A stretch of DNA of 64,000 bases from Gordius sp. MW1 (GCA_964036665.1 OZ038530.1:14045001-14109000); one strand, 5' to 3'; positions 1-10,990 are shown, counted from the first letter of the stretch. Numbers and translations are program-made. Notes: a model not told the origin generated them from the letters alone.

Positions 1-16
1 GGTTGACAGAGATGTA

Positions 17-854
17 CTAGAGCTGTTAAGAACTAGTTCACTTTTTTCTGAACTTAGAACTGAACTAGTTACCTTCCAAAAAATTTGAACTGTGAACTTG
101 AACTAGTTCGTTTTTTTCAAATTCTGAACTTGAACTTGAACTATACAATATAATTGAACTAGTTCATCACAAATATATTATTTAAAATAAATTTATAAGC
201 CGAGTTTGATTGTTTTTATTAAGAAGAATTACACACGATTTCAACGAATTTCGACTCAAGCAGAAAATCACCAGGAAAATTGTAAAATCCAATACAATTT
301 TCAATCCGTAGCTTTATGCCATCTCGTTAATCTAATATATTTTTGCACGTATCATACACAATCATTTTCCTGTAGAAATAAACCTCTATTATAAATTTTT
401 TTTATTAAACACGCCTTTTTAATATTATAGAAAACAACAACAATCGAGCCTGTCTCCATGGGGCGGATGCCCTCCTTTAAATCCAAAAATTTGTTAAAAT
501 TTATTAAAATTATGACTAAAATTTCGAAAAATGATCATTTTGCCCCTCCTTAAATCATTATTGCCCCTCTCTAATTTGAATGCTGGCTACGCCCATGGCT
601 GTAATATTGTCAGTAGAACCCCTTGGATTAGATTTAAACTTTATCATATTAAAAAAAATGAACTAAACTTTGAACTGAACTTGAACTAGTTATTTTTGTA
701 AAGTTAAACTATTAACTTAAACTAGTTACATTTTTTCCTACATGAACTTGAACTAGTTACTTTTTAAAAAAATATGAACTTGAACTAATGATTTTTTTCA
801 AATTGAACTATGAACTTGAACTAGTTCGTATCATAGATGAACTTTAACAGCTCT
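17..854. mobile_element. hAT-like non-autonomous element with intact empty site elsewhere
   Basis: The ends are inverted: TAGAGCTGTTAA at 18-29 and TTAACAGCTCTA at 844-855. The flanks repeat AGATGTA (10-16 and 855-861), 7 bp or 8 bp with one mismatch. The same host repeat at about 12509-12523 shows the unfilled site, GAGATGTAAGTAACC. Both ends carry many degenerate copies of GAACTTGAACTAGTTC (about 30-170 and 655-835). No transposase is visible, so the element is non-autonomous. Assignment to hAT rests on duplication length and is inference. Confidence 0.65.
457..597. mobile_element. Degenerate MITE of the CATGGGCGTAGCCA family
   Basis: The right end reads CTGGCTACGCCCATGG and the interior ('ttttgcccctcctt', 'aatttcgaaaaatgatca') matches the better copies at 52225, 57936 and 59178. 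The left end is damaged. It sits inside the element at 17-854, so it is a nested insertion. Confidence 0.6.
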
Positions 855-1067
855 AGATGTAACTAACCGGGCATTTGGCAGATTGGATTGATATAAACCG
901 TGGGATCGAGCAGGGTTGTTTTAAACTAAACATGGTTTTTAGCAAATTTAATTTTAGCTTACTATTAGAGTTGGCAGCTGACATATAATGCTAATCAATA
1001 TTTTTCAATCATATATTAATCCAAAAATGGTGATAAAAAAATTAAAATATATTATAAAGAACTTTGC

Positions 1068-1290
1068 CCCCCTCCCTTTATTTGTCCCATTGGTTTGCCC
1101 CCCCCCCTTATTTTTCCCGTTTTCTCACCAGAGGGGAGGGGGGGGGGTTGCCCCCACCCGTATTTTTTACCCTCTTTCTCACCAGGGGGGGGGGGGGGGG
1201 GTGTTTTGCCCCCCCCCTTATTTTTTACCCTCTTTCTCACCAAGGGGGGGGCCCCCCCCCCCCTTATTTTTTACCCTCTTTCTCACAGTG
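1068..1290. repeat. Poly-C/poly-G hairpin units (short array)
   Basis: About four units of C-run, TTATTTTTTACCCTCTTTCTCACC, G-run and a short spacer. They are the same unit as the long array at 12735-14350. The open frames here (proline/glycine-rich) are artefacts of the homopolymers. Confidence 0.8.
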
Positions 1291-1325
1291 CCTTTACATT
1301 TAATTAAAAACATTCATATTATATT

Positions 1326-1867
1326 AGAAATATTTTATGTAGCATGCTCGCCGCTAAACTTATATCAATTATTTATATTTAAGATATATAAAATTTTTAA
1401 TGAAAAACAGAGGTAACTATTGTTACAGTCTGTATTAATCTATTTTGCCATCACTTTAAAATATCATTAATAATTTAAACGAAATGCGTAGAAAAAAAAC
1501 GTTTTGAAGATCAGATTTGAGATTTAATAACTATTATTAATTAAGGTTTTAAAGCATAAAAACCTTAATGTCGGCATTTTAAAGTAAAAGGCTTTTATCT
1601 CTTTTCAGTCGAAATATATTTTACAATAACTTAAGTGTGCTGTCTGGCATTAGTTACGATTTTTTTTAAAATGATTAATAGTAATTTTATATGATAAAAT
1701 TTTCTCGGTCTCTCCTATTTCATCTCTCTTTCAATATCTTTTGTCCCTGCTTTCGTCTATAAATAATCTAACTCATCGAAAACAAATTTAATATTTAAGT
1801 TCTATATAAACATGGATCAGGATATAACTCATCGAAAACAAAGTTAATATTTAAGTTCTATATAAAC
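1326..1867 (+). promoter_or_regulatory. Conserved 5' flank of the receptor family
   Basis: This stretch is recognisably similar to the flank of the second receptor (about 25540-25860) and, on the other strand, to 17690-18005 upstream of the dead copy. The best kept block is AAAGTAAAAGGCTTTTATCT (from 1581; from 25777 in the paralogue) followed by CTTTTCAGTCGAAATA. Shared flanks show the genes arose by DNA duplication, not retrocopying. Promoter function is inferred from conservation only. Confidence 0.5.
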
Positions 1868-1881
1868 ATGGATCAGGATAT
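1770..1881 (+). repeat. 56-bp tandem duplication across the receptor start codon
   Basis: Units 1770-1825 and 1826-1881 differ at one base. Each contains the leader and the first codons ATG GAT CAG GAT. The first ATG (1812) opens a frame of only 11 codons ending TAA at 1845-1847; the second ATG (1868) opens the receptor. The duplication therefore created an upstream ORF 20 bp before the true start. Confidence 0.85.
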
Positions 1882-2947
1882 TGTTTTAAGTCAAAAATTG
1901 ACTTCAAATGAAGGCTCCACGCGAAGCTACGTTCTCAACATTTCTCTCTTTTCTATCCTTGTAACATTGGGCATTATAGGAAATTTTAATTTATTAATTA
2001 TAGCCAACATGGTAGAAAAGAAGGTAGCTAAACCTTACTTTGTTATGAAATGGATGGCAATCGGCAACTTTATGATATCTGCAACCTATATTTTAAATCC
2101 TATCCTGAGTTACCATTTAAACCATACCAAAAATTCGCTATTATGCACCCTTGGATGGAATATTGGCGTTCATACCATAAATGTTTTACTACATGCTTGG
2201 CTTAAAAAAGCAAGTCTACTCATGACGTTGCTTCTCACAATAGATAGATATATTGCTGTTTGCAAACCATTTAAATATCGTAGCCCTCAATACGATATAA
2301 GATTTTACAGGTGGGCCGTTTTATTGTGTTATCTAAGCTCTTTGTTCATCAACGTCCCCGTTATATTGAGAAGTTCCACACGTAAAGCTAATCACATAAT
2401 TGATGCAAACCTTTCAAGAAAGTTGAGTATGTGTTTCGATGGTTATTACACGATACGGAATCCGGTCATTTGGAACAATACCTATTACCAAATTTACGAA
2501 ATAGTTAAAGAAATCATTTTAGTATATGGCCCAATGTTAATCATATTGGCCCTGAATATTTCCATATTGCGTCGGTATAAAGCCCGAATAAAAGTCAAAC
2601 CAAGTCCTTTATCTAAAGGTGCAGTTAGGCTAAATAATCACGTGGAATGGAATGCAAACACGCAACTCACGGTGTCATTGGCCATCACTTATATTTTGTT
2701 AATCGTCACACTTGTGCCAATGTCCGTAAAGAGAATTCTTAACAGTTATAACACATGCAACTTAAACAAGCATCAGGCGGAGATAAATATAGCTGAATCT
2801 CTTAATTATTGTCTGAACTTTTATATATATTTAGCATTAAATCGAGATATTCGTACACTCTTCTTAAAAACCTATGGTTTTAAAACAAGTGCATCCAAAT
2901 CAACAACTTTACTCCCTCTTCAATTGCAAACAATATCGCCTATATAA
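1868..2947 (+). CDS. Class A (rhodopsin-like) G protein-coupled receptor, peptide-receptor type
   Basis: This is an intact, intronless 359-residue seven-helix receptor in the plasma membrane, expected to signal through a heterotrimeric G protein. Seen in the sequence: N23 in an NIS glycosylation site, TM1 with the GN motif (N39), C93 at the top of TM3, DRY at 126-128 followed by IAVCKPFKYR, C189 in extracellular loop 2 (the likely disulphide partner of C93), a basic third loop (RRYKARIKVKPSP, 235-247), and a TM7 where NPxxY is replaced by LNFYIY (316-321). Small-peptide or FMRFamide-type receptors are the nearest family impression, but the ligand cannot be told. The start at 1868 is preferred over the upstream ATG at 1812, whose frame closes after 11 codons. 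AATAAA lies at 3006-3011. It is clearly paralogous to 26002-27111. Confidence 0.93.
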   Translation: MDQDIVLSQKLTSNEGSTRSYVLNISLFSILVTLGIIGNFNLLIIANMVEKKVAKPYFVMKWMAIGNFMISATYILNPILSYHLNHTKNSLLCTLGWNIGVHTINVLLHAWLKKASLLMTLLLTIDRYIAVCKPFKYRSPQYDIRFYRWAVLLCYLSSLFINVPVILRSSTRKANHIIDANLSRKLSMCFDGYYTIRNPVIWNNTYYQIYEIVKEIILVYGPMLIILALNISILRRYKARIKVKPSPLSKGAVRLNNHVEWNANTQLTVSLAITYILLIVTLVPMSVKRILNSYNTCNLNKHQAEINIAESLNYCLNFYIYLALNRDIRTLFLKTYGFKTSASKSTTLLPLQLQTISPI

Positions 2948-3545
2948 ATTATTAGTTCCTTTTCATTTGAACAAAAACATATATCTCTCATTTCATTATA
3001 TTAATAATAAATAACTTCGATGTAAATAAATTGATAGCATTATGTCTGCTTTAACATAAATAGAGTTTATGTGAAACATGATATTAGAAATGTTCCTTTA
3101 CTAAAAATATAATTGTAATAAGGGATTTCACATCAAATTCAAAGAATGTAGTGAGGCGTCTTAGTAAAACTTAGTATAGTAACATTTGGAAAACTATATC
3201 AAAACTCCCTCACTTCAAATAAATTAAAATGTGTATCACAGCAAATAAACAGCATGTCAACCATAGGGCGTTCCCAACGAAGGATAAAATTATCACCTTA
3301 AACTGAAGAGGCTAAAGATATTAGTTAACGCACAATTAAGTTTGTGTCAGAATGATAGCTTAGAGCAAGAATTAGCTAAAATCTTTAGGGGGTGAAAAAC
3401 GGATATCGCTTGTATTTAAGAGGCGAAATGGAAAAGTAATAAAGAGTAATGTTTAGGCGATGGGTTCACGCTTTACGCATTGAAATCCTGTAGGTAATGG
3501 TGCTATCAGAAGAATTCTAACAAAGCGTCGTCTACATAAAAAAAA
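2948..3545. other. 3' flank of receptor 1, no further gene
   Basis: Up to about 3110 this resembles the 3' flank of the second receptor (shared 'attatgtctgct' and 'gaaacatgat' blocks). From there to 3545 I see no gene or recognisable repeat. Confidence 0.6.
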
Positions 3546-3904
3546 CTTGGGCCTTCGGCCCTCGTGGGAAGGGGAGTAGAGGAAGGGAAGGGGGGGGGGC
3601 GACTCATCTATACTCCGTATAAACGTAGCATATTTGCTATGCAATTTATGGGCGAGAAAGGTAGAAAGGGGCGAGAATGCCTATAGGGGGGTATTAAATG
3701 CAAAATAATTAGTTATAGACCCTTGTAGGGGAGGGCATAGGGTAATTATCAATGTTAACCAATTCAAAAACGAAAAAAAAAATCCGATTTATTTGGCCAA
3801 TGGTCATTTTTTCCAATGGTCAGTAGCCTGCGGACGATCAAAAAGTCATATTATCAATGATATTAACAAGAACAAAATATTAATTTAATTTAAAAAAAAA
3901 TAAA

Positions 3905-3975
3905 AATTTAGCCCTCTCCCGAGCTTGAACCCGGGATATCCAGGTCACCCTGTTTACAAGCCGTGCGCTTTAAAA
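3905..3975 (-). repeat. tRNA-Thr-like segment within Helentron-like copy A
   Basis: On the minus strand this reads like the 3' two thirds of a tRNA with TGT anticodon (CTTGTAAACAGG) and a B-box CGGGTTCAAGCTCGGG. It matches the better copy at 10911-10990. The 5' part is degenerate, so it is not a working tRNA. Confidence 0.55.
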
Positions 3976-4324
3976 TAGTAGAAGTTATTATGTTATTTAT
4001 ATAGATAATGAAATAATAAAGTTCTGTTTTATGTTTAGAAAATCAATATATTTCATCGGTCAGTAGCCAGCGGACGGTCAAAAAGTCAAATTATCAATGG
4101 TATTAACAAGAACATAATATTAATTTAATTTTAAAGAAAAAAAGTTAAAATAAAAATTCCTTTTAGTTTTAAAAAAGGGCTAAATTCTGAAACTACCCGC
4201 CCGATTCGCTCGAAACTTTACCCGTAGGTGCCCAGGGCGGTCAGGGGTAAAATGGCCTTTTCAGATTTTAAATACCTTTTCGTTTTAAAAATATCGGACA
4301 TTTCCCGGCCACACGTGCGGTGTA

Positions 4325-5285
4325 ATATCTATCAGAGGTCAGAAATGCCCGGCCCGCCCGGCCCGGCCCACGGGCCGGGCCGGGCCGGGCAACTGTCTTA
4401 AGTTTTACTTTTCGGACGGGCCCGGGCGGGCACGCTGATAAGATTCGGGCAATTCGGGCATGCCAAAAATTTTATCAAATTGATTTTCCTCGAAAAAAGA
4501 AAAATTCGCTATGGGCTGATGATGAAGATGATACAGCATTAGATGAGATCAATTCATACTTGAATGATGTTTTAGACAAGGACGTGGATGAAAAATTTTC
4601 CCTTTTAATATGGTGGAAAAATAAAGAAAACAAGTCACATTAAAGTTATCTAAAATTATAACTATTTTAGGTATCCTAAATTAGCAAGATTAACAAAAAT
4701 ACTCTTTGCCATCCCGGCGACGAGTGCTGCAAGTGAAAGAAGTTTCTCTATCGCAGGAAGATTAATAGAGGAAAGACGCACAAGATTATCCCCGAATTGT
4801 CGACGATTTGTTATTTTTACATAATAATTATGAATAATAAAATATTGTCATCTTTGTTCTGAACAATATGCCATTATTTAATGCTTATTTTGTAATAGTG
4901 GTTAAAAGATTTTGGGATTGGATAATTTCTAGTCTAACGGGCAAATTTTATTAATAAGGCCGGGCAGCTCTAATGGTTTGGGCATGGCTGAGCGGACACT
5001 TAGAAGGGTTCAGGCGGGGAATTTAGTTAAAAATTTAGACCGGGCCGGGTGTGGGCAGAAAAATTTTAACAAATCCGACCTCTGTTTGCGACCTCACAAA
5101 TTCGGGTCTAACGGGTAAATTTAATATTTCGGGCCGGGCAATTCGGGCAGCTTTAACGATTCGGGCGGGCCCGGGCGGACACTTAGATGGGTTCGGGCGG
5201 GCTCGGGCGGGCAGATTAATTATAAAATCGGGCCGGGCCGGGTTCGGGCTGAAAAATTCTAACAAATCTGACCTCTGATATCTAT
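4325..5285. mobile_element. hAT transposon remnant with perfect 8-bp target duplication
   Basis: The element proper is 4333-5277. Its ends are CAGAGGTCAGA and TCTGACCTCTG, and the flanks ATATCTAT (4325-4332 and 5278-5285) are identical. CAGNG ends with 8-bp duplications are diagnostic of hAT. Subterminal regions are packed with GGGCCGGGC-type iterons (4350-4470 and 5040-5260). The mirror arm at 10544-10551 holds a single ATAGATAT, the empty site, so the insertion followed the formation of the two arms. Confidence 0.9.
4470..4815 (+). pseudogene. hAT transposase C-terminal fragment
   Basis: Two coding-like pieces remain inside the hAT element. The first (about 4497-4638) is acidic, DEDDTALDEINSYLNDVLDK. 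The second (about 4673-4815) contains LFAIPATSAASERSFSIAGR followed by RLSPN, the classic hAT dimerisation domain. Stops and a gap between the pieces, and the absence of an N-terminal catalytic region in a 945-bp element, show it is an internally deleted, dead copy. Confidence 0.8.
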
Positions 5286-7231
5286 AACACGTAGAAAATT
5301 TTACTAATTATATAAACTTACGCGCGCCATCTAATAAAGTGCAATTCGTGTTTTAATAGTTTAATAGTAGATTGAATTTAATTAGAAAGAACGGGCTATG
5401 ATTATACCTTTGAGGAGGTTTCGTATTTTGTGTTAGTTTCTATCAATATATTGTACCGTAAATTAGAATCTAATACCTATATTTTTTTAACTATTACTTT
5501 TTAGGTTTTCTATGAAATCCCAATCTAATTAAATGAAATATATTAACCCAATAAAAAAATATATATGCATTTATAAGGTTAAAAATATATATTACATAGT
5601 TGGCTGTCTGATAGACCATCTATAATAAATTTTTAGGTTATATATAAAATTTGGCCAATGATCATTTTTTCATTGGTCAGTACCAACAGATACTCTATAA
5701 GTCAATGATAGCCAAAAAAAACGGAAAAAAAATTTTTGATGCTCACTTTGGCCAATGGTCATTTTTTTCCATTGGTCAGCAGCCAGCGGACGGCTAAAAA
5801 GTCATATTATTAATGGTATTAACAGGAACAATCATAAGAGTCAAAAAAACGGAAAAAAAATTTCGATTCACAATTTGGCCAATGGTCATTTTATTCCATT
5901 GGTCAGCAGCCAGGACACGGTGAAAGTGGATATAAATTCATAAGAGTCAAAAAAAAACGAAAAAAAATTTTCGAATCACATTTTGGCCAATGGTCATTTT
6001 TTTCCATTGGTCAGCAGCCAGGACACGGTAAAAGTGGATATAAATTCATAATAGTCAAAAAAAACTAAAAAAAAATTTTCGAATCACATTTTGGCCAATG
6101 GTCATTTTTTTCTATTGGTCAGCAGCCAGGACACGGTAAAAGTGAATATAAATTCATAATAGTCAAAAAAAAAACGAAAAAAAATTGTCGAATCACATTT
6201 TGGCCAATGGTCATTTTTTTCCATTCGTCAGCAGCCAACGGACGGCCAAAAAGTAACAATAGCAATGGTAGTAACAGGAACAATCATAATAGTCAAAAAA
6301 ACGAAAAAAAAAATTTCGATACACATTTTGGCCAATGGTCATTTTTTTCCATTGGTCAGCAGCCAGCGGACGGCCAAAAAGTCTTATTATCAATGGTAGT
6401 AACAAGAATAATCATAAGAGTCAAAAAAAACTCTGGGATTCGAACCCACAAACTAGTTAAATTAATTAAAATTAAAAGTAAACAGCGTGAGAAGACATTG
6501 GATGCGTGACAAGACATTCGGTTCAAGACACCGAAGAGCGTGACAATATATAGATAATGAAACATAGACCCTTGTAGGGGAGGGCATAGGGTAATTATCA
6601 ATGTTAACCAATTCAAAAACGAAAAAAAAATTTCGATTTAAACTTTGGCCAATGGTCATTTTTTTCATTGGTCAGTAGCCAGCGGACGGCCAAAAGGTCA
6701 CATTATCAATGGTATTAACAAGAACAATATATTAAATTAATTTAAAAAATAAATAAAAATTTTGCCCTCTCCGGGATTCGAACCCACATTAGTAAAGGCA
6801 TAGGGTTTGGTAAGGGGCACAGGGAACCATATCAGTAAAGGCATAGGCTTTGGTAATGGGCACAGGGACCCATATCAGTAGAGGCGTAGGCCCTTGTAGG
6901 AAAGGGCATAGGGTAATTATCAATGTTAACCTATTCAAAGACGAAAAAATACCATAAATTGCATATAGCAATTAAAAATTTCGCTTTATTTGGCCAATGG
7001 TCATTTTTTTCATTGGTCAGTAGCCAGCGGATTGTCAAAAATTCATATTATCAATGGTATAACAAGAACAAAATATTAATTTAATTTAAAAAAATTAAAA
7101 AAAAAATCGTCCTCTCCCTGGCTTGAACCCGGGAGATCCAGGTCACAAAGCTGGCGCCAATAACTTGGTGGACGGACGACGGACGACGGACGGACAACCA
7201 AAAACGAGCCCATAAATTGCATAGCAATTAA

Positions 7232-8651
7232 TATTCTTCGTCGAAAGTGAGCCCATTAATGCATAGCAATTAAAAAATGTGGTTATATAAGACATTGACT
7301 CTAATATTATTTTAAAATCTAACAGGGTAGAGCATTCTTAGGCCGATAGGTCTCTTGAATTTGGGACAAAGCCATATATCATAAATCTAAATTTTGTTGA
7401 TCTTTGCACCATTTAAATCATTAGAGTGTTCGACCAAAAATTTAATTTTTTCTGAGTTTTTGGCAAAATAATTGACGCCGTAGGTGTAATTTAGCCATAT
7501 AATATATAAGTGGGACACCCTACAACCCTTTTGATTGGGTGGTAGTGTGATGTTATGCCTTTAGTACCAATTAAAAATGGCTCACTAATTATACGATAAA
7601 ACTGAGTGATAATAGGTTAAATTTTTTAAAAAATCCCCATTACTACGCCTCGCTAAGATCATCTAAGGGAGAAACGTCGTCCAAAGGACTGAGTTTATAA
7701 TTATATATGTGATATCCCAATATGCACTTACACCAATGAACAAAGTTTCTCCACATTTCCGTGGGCCTTTATTTATCCATAGCCACTTTTAACTCCATTG
7801 CCGATATTTACTCCGCTGGGTTTAATGAAGCGGAAAACCCAAGAATAAAATTGAAAAAATAGAGCAGTGAGACGATAGGAGATAAAAGCGATATTGGTTC
7901 AGTGGCGTAACCAAGGGAGGAGGATTGGAAAATTCTCCTTTGATTAATTAATAAATTTTAAAAGAATTTAAGAGAATTTAATGTTGCATAAAGGACTTAG
8001 GCACTTGTATGTACTTTCAAAGTTTATATAAATAATGTCTTCTTAATTAAAGTTTCGACCATCATTAATTTCCCTTTTCCCAAAATCACTTGTTCATTGC
8101 AAAAAAATTAGAATGAGCATCTTCCTCACATTACCTGGTCTACCACACCTGGTAAATAGCAATTTTATAATATATAAGGGAAATTCTCTTCGCCAATCTG
8201 AAAACTTGATTTTTTGTAAATCTTGGTGAATTTTTAGCCAAACATTCTTACTAGGCAAACAATTGTTTAAAAGGATTTTGACATTCAACAAGTGATTTAA
8301 CTTGCAGATAATATTGCAACTCAGATAATATTTATAAGAGATAATGTTGACAAGCAAGATTTATTAGCTAAAGCTAATTAGATAAGCTAATTAGATGTTA
8401 GGTCTAAACCACGATTTGCTAAGAGGCATTCGTACTAATATTTTAACTTGATCCATTGAGGTTTATTCAAATTAACACTTTTTTCCCATTAATCGAATCC
8501 TTCATCATACAAGTTAATAAATGGTTTTCGATAAAAAAAACAAGTTTTAATTAACTTAAAATCGAGTTTAGGTAACGTATCTACAAGCTCCATTCGAAAA
8601 TAATCTTTTTCACCTCGGAGTAATGAAACACAATAGGATATCATTAATCCT
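7232..8651. other. Spacer between the two Helentron-like arms, no gene
   Basis: A second small subterminal-repeat relic sits at about 7250-7265. The stretch 7274-7480 resembles 21850-22060 in the same orientation ('aaaaatgtggttatat', 'acaaagccatat'), so part of the spacer is an old dispersed repeat. I see no convincing coding sequence; the minus-strand frame at 8094-8357 matches nothing I recognise. Confidence 0.5.
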
Positions 8652-10543
8652 TTTAATTGCTATGCAATTTATGGGCTCGTTTTTGGTTGTCCGTCGTCCG
8701 TCGTCCAACCAAGTTATTGGCCCCAGCTTTGTGACCTGGATATCCCGGGTTAAAGCCAGGGAGAGGACGAATTTTTTTTTTTAATTTTTTTAAATTAAAT
8801 TAATATTTTGTTCTTGTTAATAACATTGATAATATGAATTTTTGACCATCCGCTGGCTACTGACCAATGAAAAAATGACCATTGGCCAAATAAAGCGAAA
8901 TTTTTAATTGCTATATGCAATTTATGGTATTTTTTCGTCTTAGAATAGGTTAACATTGATAATTACCCTATGCCCTTTCCTACAAGGGCCTACGCCTCTA
9001 CTGATATGGGTCCCTGTGCCCCTTACCAAACCCTATGCCTTTACTAATGTGGTTCGAATCCCGGAGAGGGCAAAATTTTTATTTATTTCTTAAATTAAAT
9101 TAATATATTGTTCTTGTTAATACAATTGATAATGTGACCTTTTGGCCGTCCGCTGGCTACTGACCAATGAAAAAAATGACCATTGGTTAAAGTATAAATC
9201 GAATTTTTTTTTCCGTTTTTGAATTGGTTAACATTGATAATTACCCTATGCCCTCCCCTACAAGGGTCTATGTTTCATTATCTATATATTGTCACGCTCT
9301 TCGGTATCTTGCACCGAATGTCTTGTCACGCATCCAATGTCTTCTCACGCTGTTTACTTTTAATTTTAATTTAACTAGTTTGTGGGTTCGAATCCCGGAG
9401 TTTTTTTTGACTCTTATGATTGTTCTTGTAACTACCATTGATAATAAGACTTTTTGGCCGTCCGCTGGCTGCTGACCAATGGAAAAAAATGACCATTGGC
9501 CAAAATGTGTATCGAAATTATTTTTTCCGTTTTTTTTGACTATAATAATTGTTCCTGTTACTACCATTGCTATTGTGACTTTTTGGCCGTCCGTTTGGCT
9601 GCTGACCAATGGAAAAAATGACCATTGGTTAAAATGTGATTCGAAAATTTTTTTTTCGTTTTTTTTTGACTATTATGAATTTATATCCACTTTTACCGTG
9701 TCCTGGCTGCTGACAAATGGAAAAAAATGACCATTGGCCAAAATGTGATTCGAAAATTTTTTTTTAGGTTTTTTTGACTATTATGAATTTATATCCACTT
9801 TTACCGTGTCCTGGCTGCTGACCAATGGAAAAAAATGACCATTGGCCAAAATGTGATTCGAAAATTTTTTTTTCGTTTTTTTTGACTCATATGAATTTAT
9901 ATCCACTTTTACCGTGTCCTGGCTGCTGACCAATGGAAAAAAATGACTATTGGCCAAATTAATCGAAATTTTTTTTCCGTTTTTTTTTTACTCTTATGAT
10001 TGTTCCTGTTAATACCATTGATAATATGACTTTTTGGCCGTCCGCTGGCTGCTGATCAAGGGAAAAAAATGACCATTGGCCAAAGTGAGCATCAAAAAAA
10101 AAATTTCCGTTTTTTTTGGCTATCATTGACTTATGGAGTATCTGTTGGTACTAACCAATAAAAAAAAATGACCATTGGCCAAATTTTATATATAACCTAA
10201 AAATTTATTATAGATGGTCTAACAGACAGCCAACTATGTAATATATATTTTTAACCTTATAAATGCATATATATTTTTATTGGGTTAATATATTTCATTT
10301 AATTAGATTGTGATTTCATAGAAAACCTAAAAGTAATAGTTAAAAAAATATAGGTATTAGATTCTAATTTACGATACAATATATTGATAGAAACTAACAC
10401 AAAATTCGAAACCTCCTTAAGGTATAATCATAGCCCGTTCTTTCTAATTAAATTCAATCTACTATTAAACTATTAAAACACGAATTGTCCTTTATTAGAT
10501 GGCGCGCGTAAGTTTATATAATTAGTAAAATTTTCTACGTGTT

Positions 10544-10551
10544 ATAGATAT
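10544..10551. other. Empty target site of the hAT insertion
   Basis: A single ATAGATAT here corresponds to the duplicated ATATCTAT at 4325-4332 and 5278-5285 in the mirror arm. The flanks match on both sides. Confidence 0.85.
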
Positions 10552-10910
10552 TAAACCGCACGTGTGGCCAGGAAATGTCCGATATTTTTAAAACGAAAAG
10601 GTATTTTAGGAATCTGAAAAGGCTATTTTACCCCTGGCCGCCCTGGGCACCTACGGGTAAAGTTTCGAGCGAATCGGGCGGGTAGTTTCAGAATTTAGCC
10701 CTTTTTTAAAACTAAAAGGAATTTTTATTTTAATTTTTTTTCTTTAAAATTAAATTAATATTATGTTCTTGTTAATACCATTGATAATTTGACTTTTTGA
10801 CCGTCCGCTGGCTACTGACCGATGAAATATAGTGATTTTCTAAACATAAAACAGAACTTTATTATTTCATTATCTATATAAATAACATAATAACTTCTAC
10901 TATTTTAATA

Positions 10911-10990
10911 CCAGCATGGTGTAACGGGTTATAGCGCTCGGCTTGTAAACAGGGTGACCTGGATATCCCGGGTTCAAGCTCGGGAGGGGG
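10911..10990 (+). repeat. tRNA-Thr(TGT)-derived SINE-like segment
   Basis: It has an A-box TGGTGTAACGGGTTATAGCG, an anticodon-arm-like CTTGTAAACAGG with TGT anticodon, and a B-box arm CCCGGGTTCAAGCTCGGG. The 5' acceptor strand (ACCAGCA) does not pair with the 3' strand (GGGGGC), and the segment runs on into an A/T-rich tail inside the Helentron-like repeat. It is therefore a tRNA-derived retroposon head or captured Pol III promoter rather than a functional tRNA gene. Confidence 0.6.

Larger units (their letters stand above)
1..1290. mobile_element. Partial arm of the Mutator-like foldback family
   Basis: Bases 1-16 and 855-1290 match one arm of the foldback element at 12375-14731. The shared stretch includes GTAACCGGGCATTTGGCAGA-like sequence at about 862 and 12530, and it ends in the same poly-C/poly-G hairpin units. 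The arm is split by the insertion at 17-854. No matching second arm or terminal inverted repeat is seen before the receptor flank starts near 1326, so this copy is truncated, or its outer part lies left of the window. Confidence 0.7.
3546..7231 (-). mobile_element. Helentron-like (HINE/DINE-like) non-autonomous element, copy A
   Basis: Read on the minus strand, it begins with a subterminal repeat (AATTGCTATGCAATTTATGG, about 7209-7229) beside a GTCCGTCC-type microsatellite. It then has a minisatellite of about 110-bp units containing CCAATGG..CCATTGG, and it ends with the inverted subterminal repeat near 3640-3660 and a terminal hairpin GGGCCGAAGGCCC (about 3549-3561). Subterminal inverted repeats, an internal minisatellite and a 3' hairpin are the known architecture of HINE/DINE elements; the assignment is inference. 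Without the nested hAT and its duplication it is 2733 bp, almost the length of copy B (2739 bp). Confidence 0.6.

Noticed and set aside
988-1416. Long proline/glycine-rich open frames over 988-1416 and 12849-13839
   Set aside because: They are read through the C- and G-runs of the hairpin arrays, exist in several frames and both strands, and repeat with the unit.
5035-5278. Open frames on both strands at 5035-5278
   Set aside because: They are produced by GGGCCGGGC iterons of the hAT subterminal region.
8094-8357. Minus-strand 87-codon frame in the palindrome spacer
   Set aside because: No recognisable domain, AT-driven composition and no supporting context.
8860-10180. CRISPR-like array of regular units
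   Set aside because: The whole unit is repeated, with no unique spacers and no cas genes; it is the minisatellite of a eukaryotic element.
10911-10990. Functional tRNA-Thr gene
   Set aside because: The acceptor strands do not pair and the segment is part of a repeated element.
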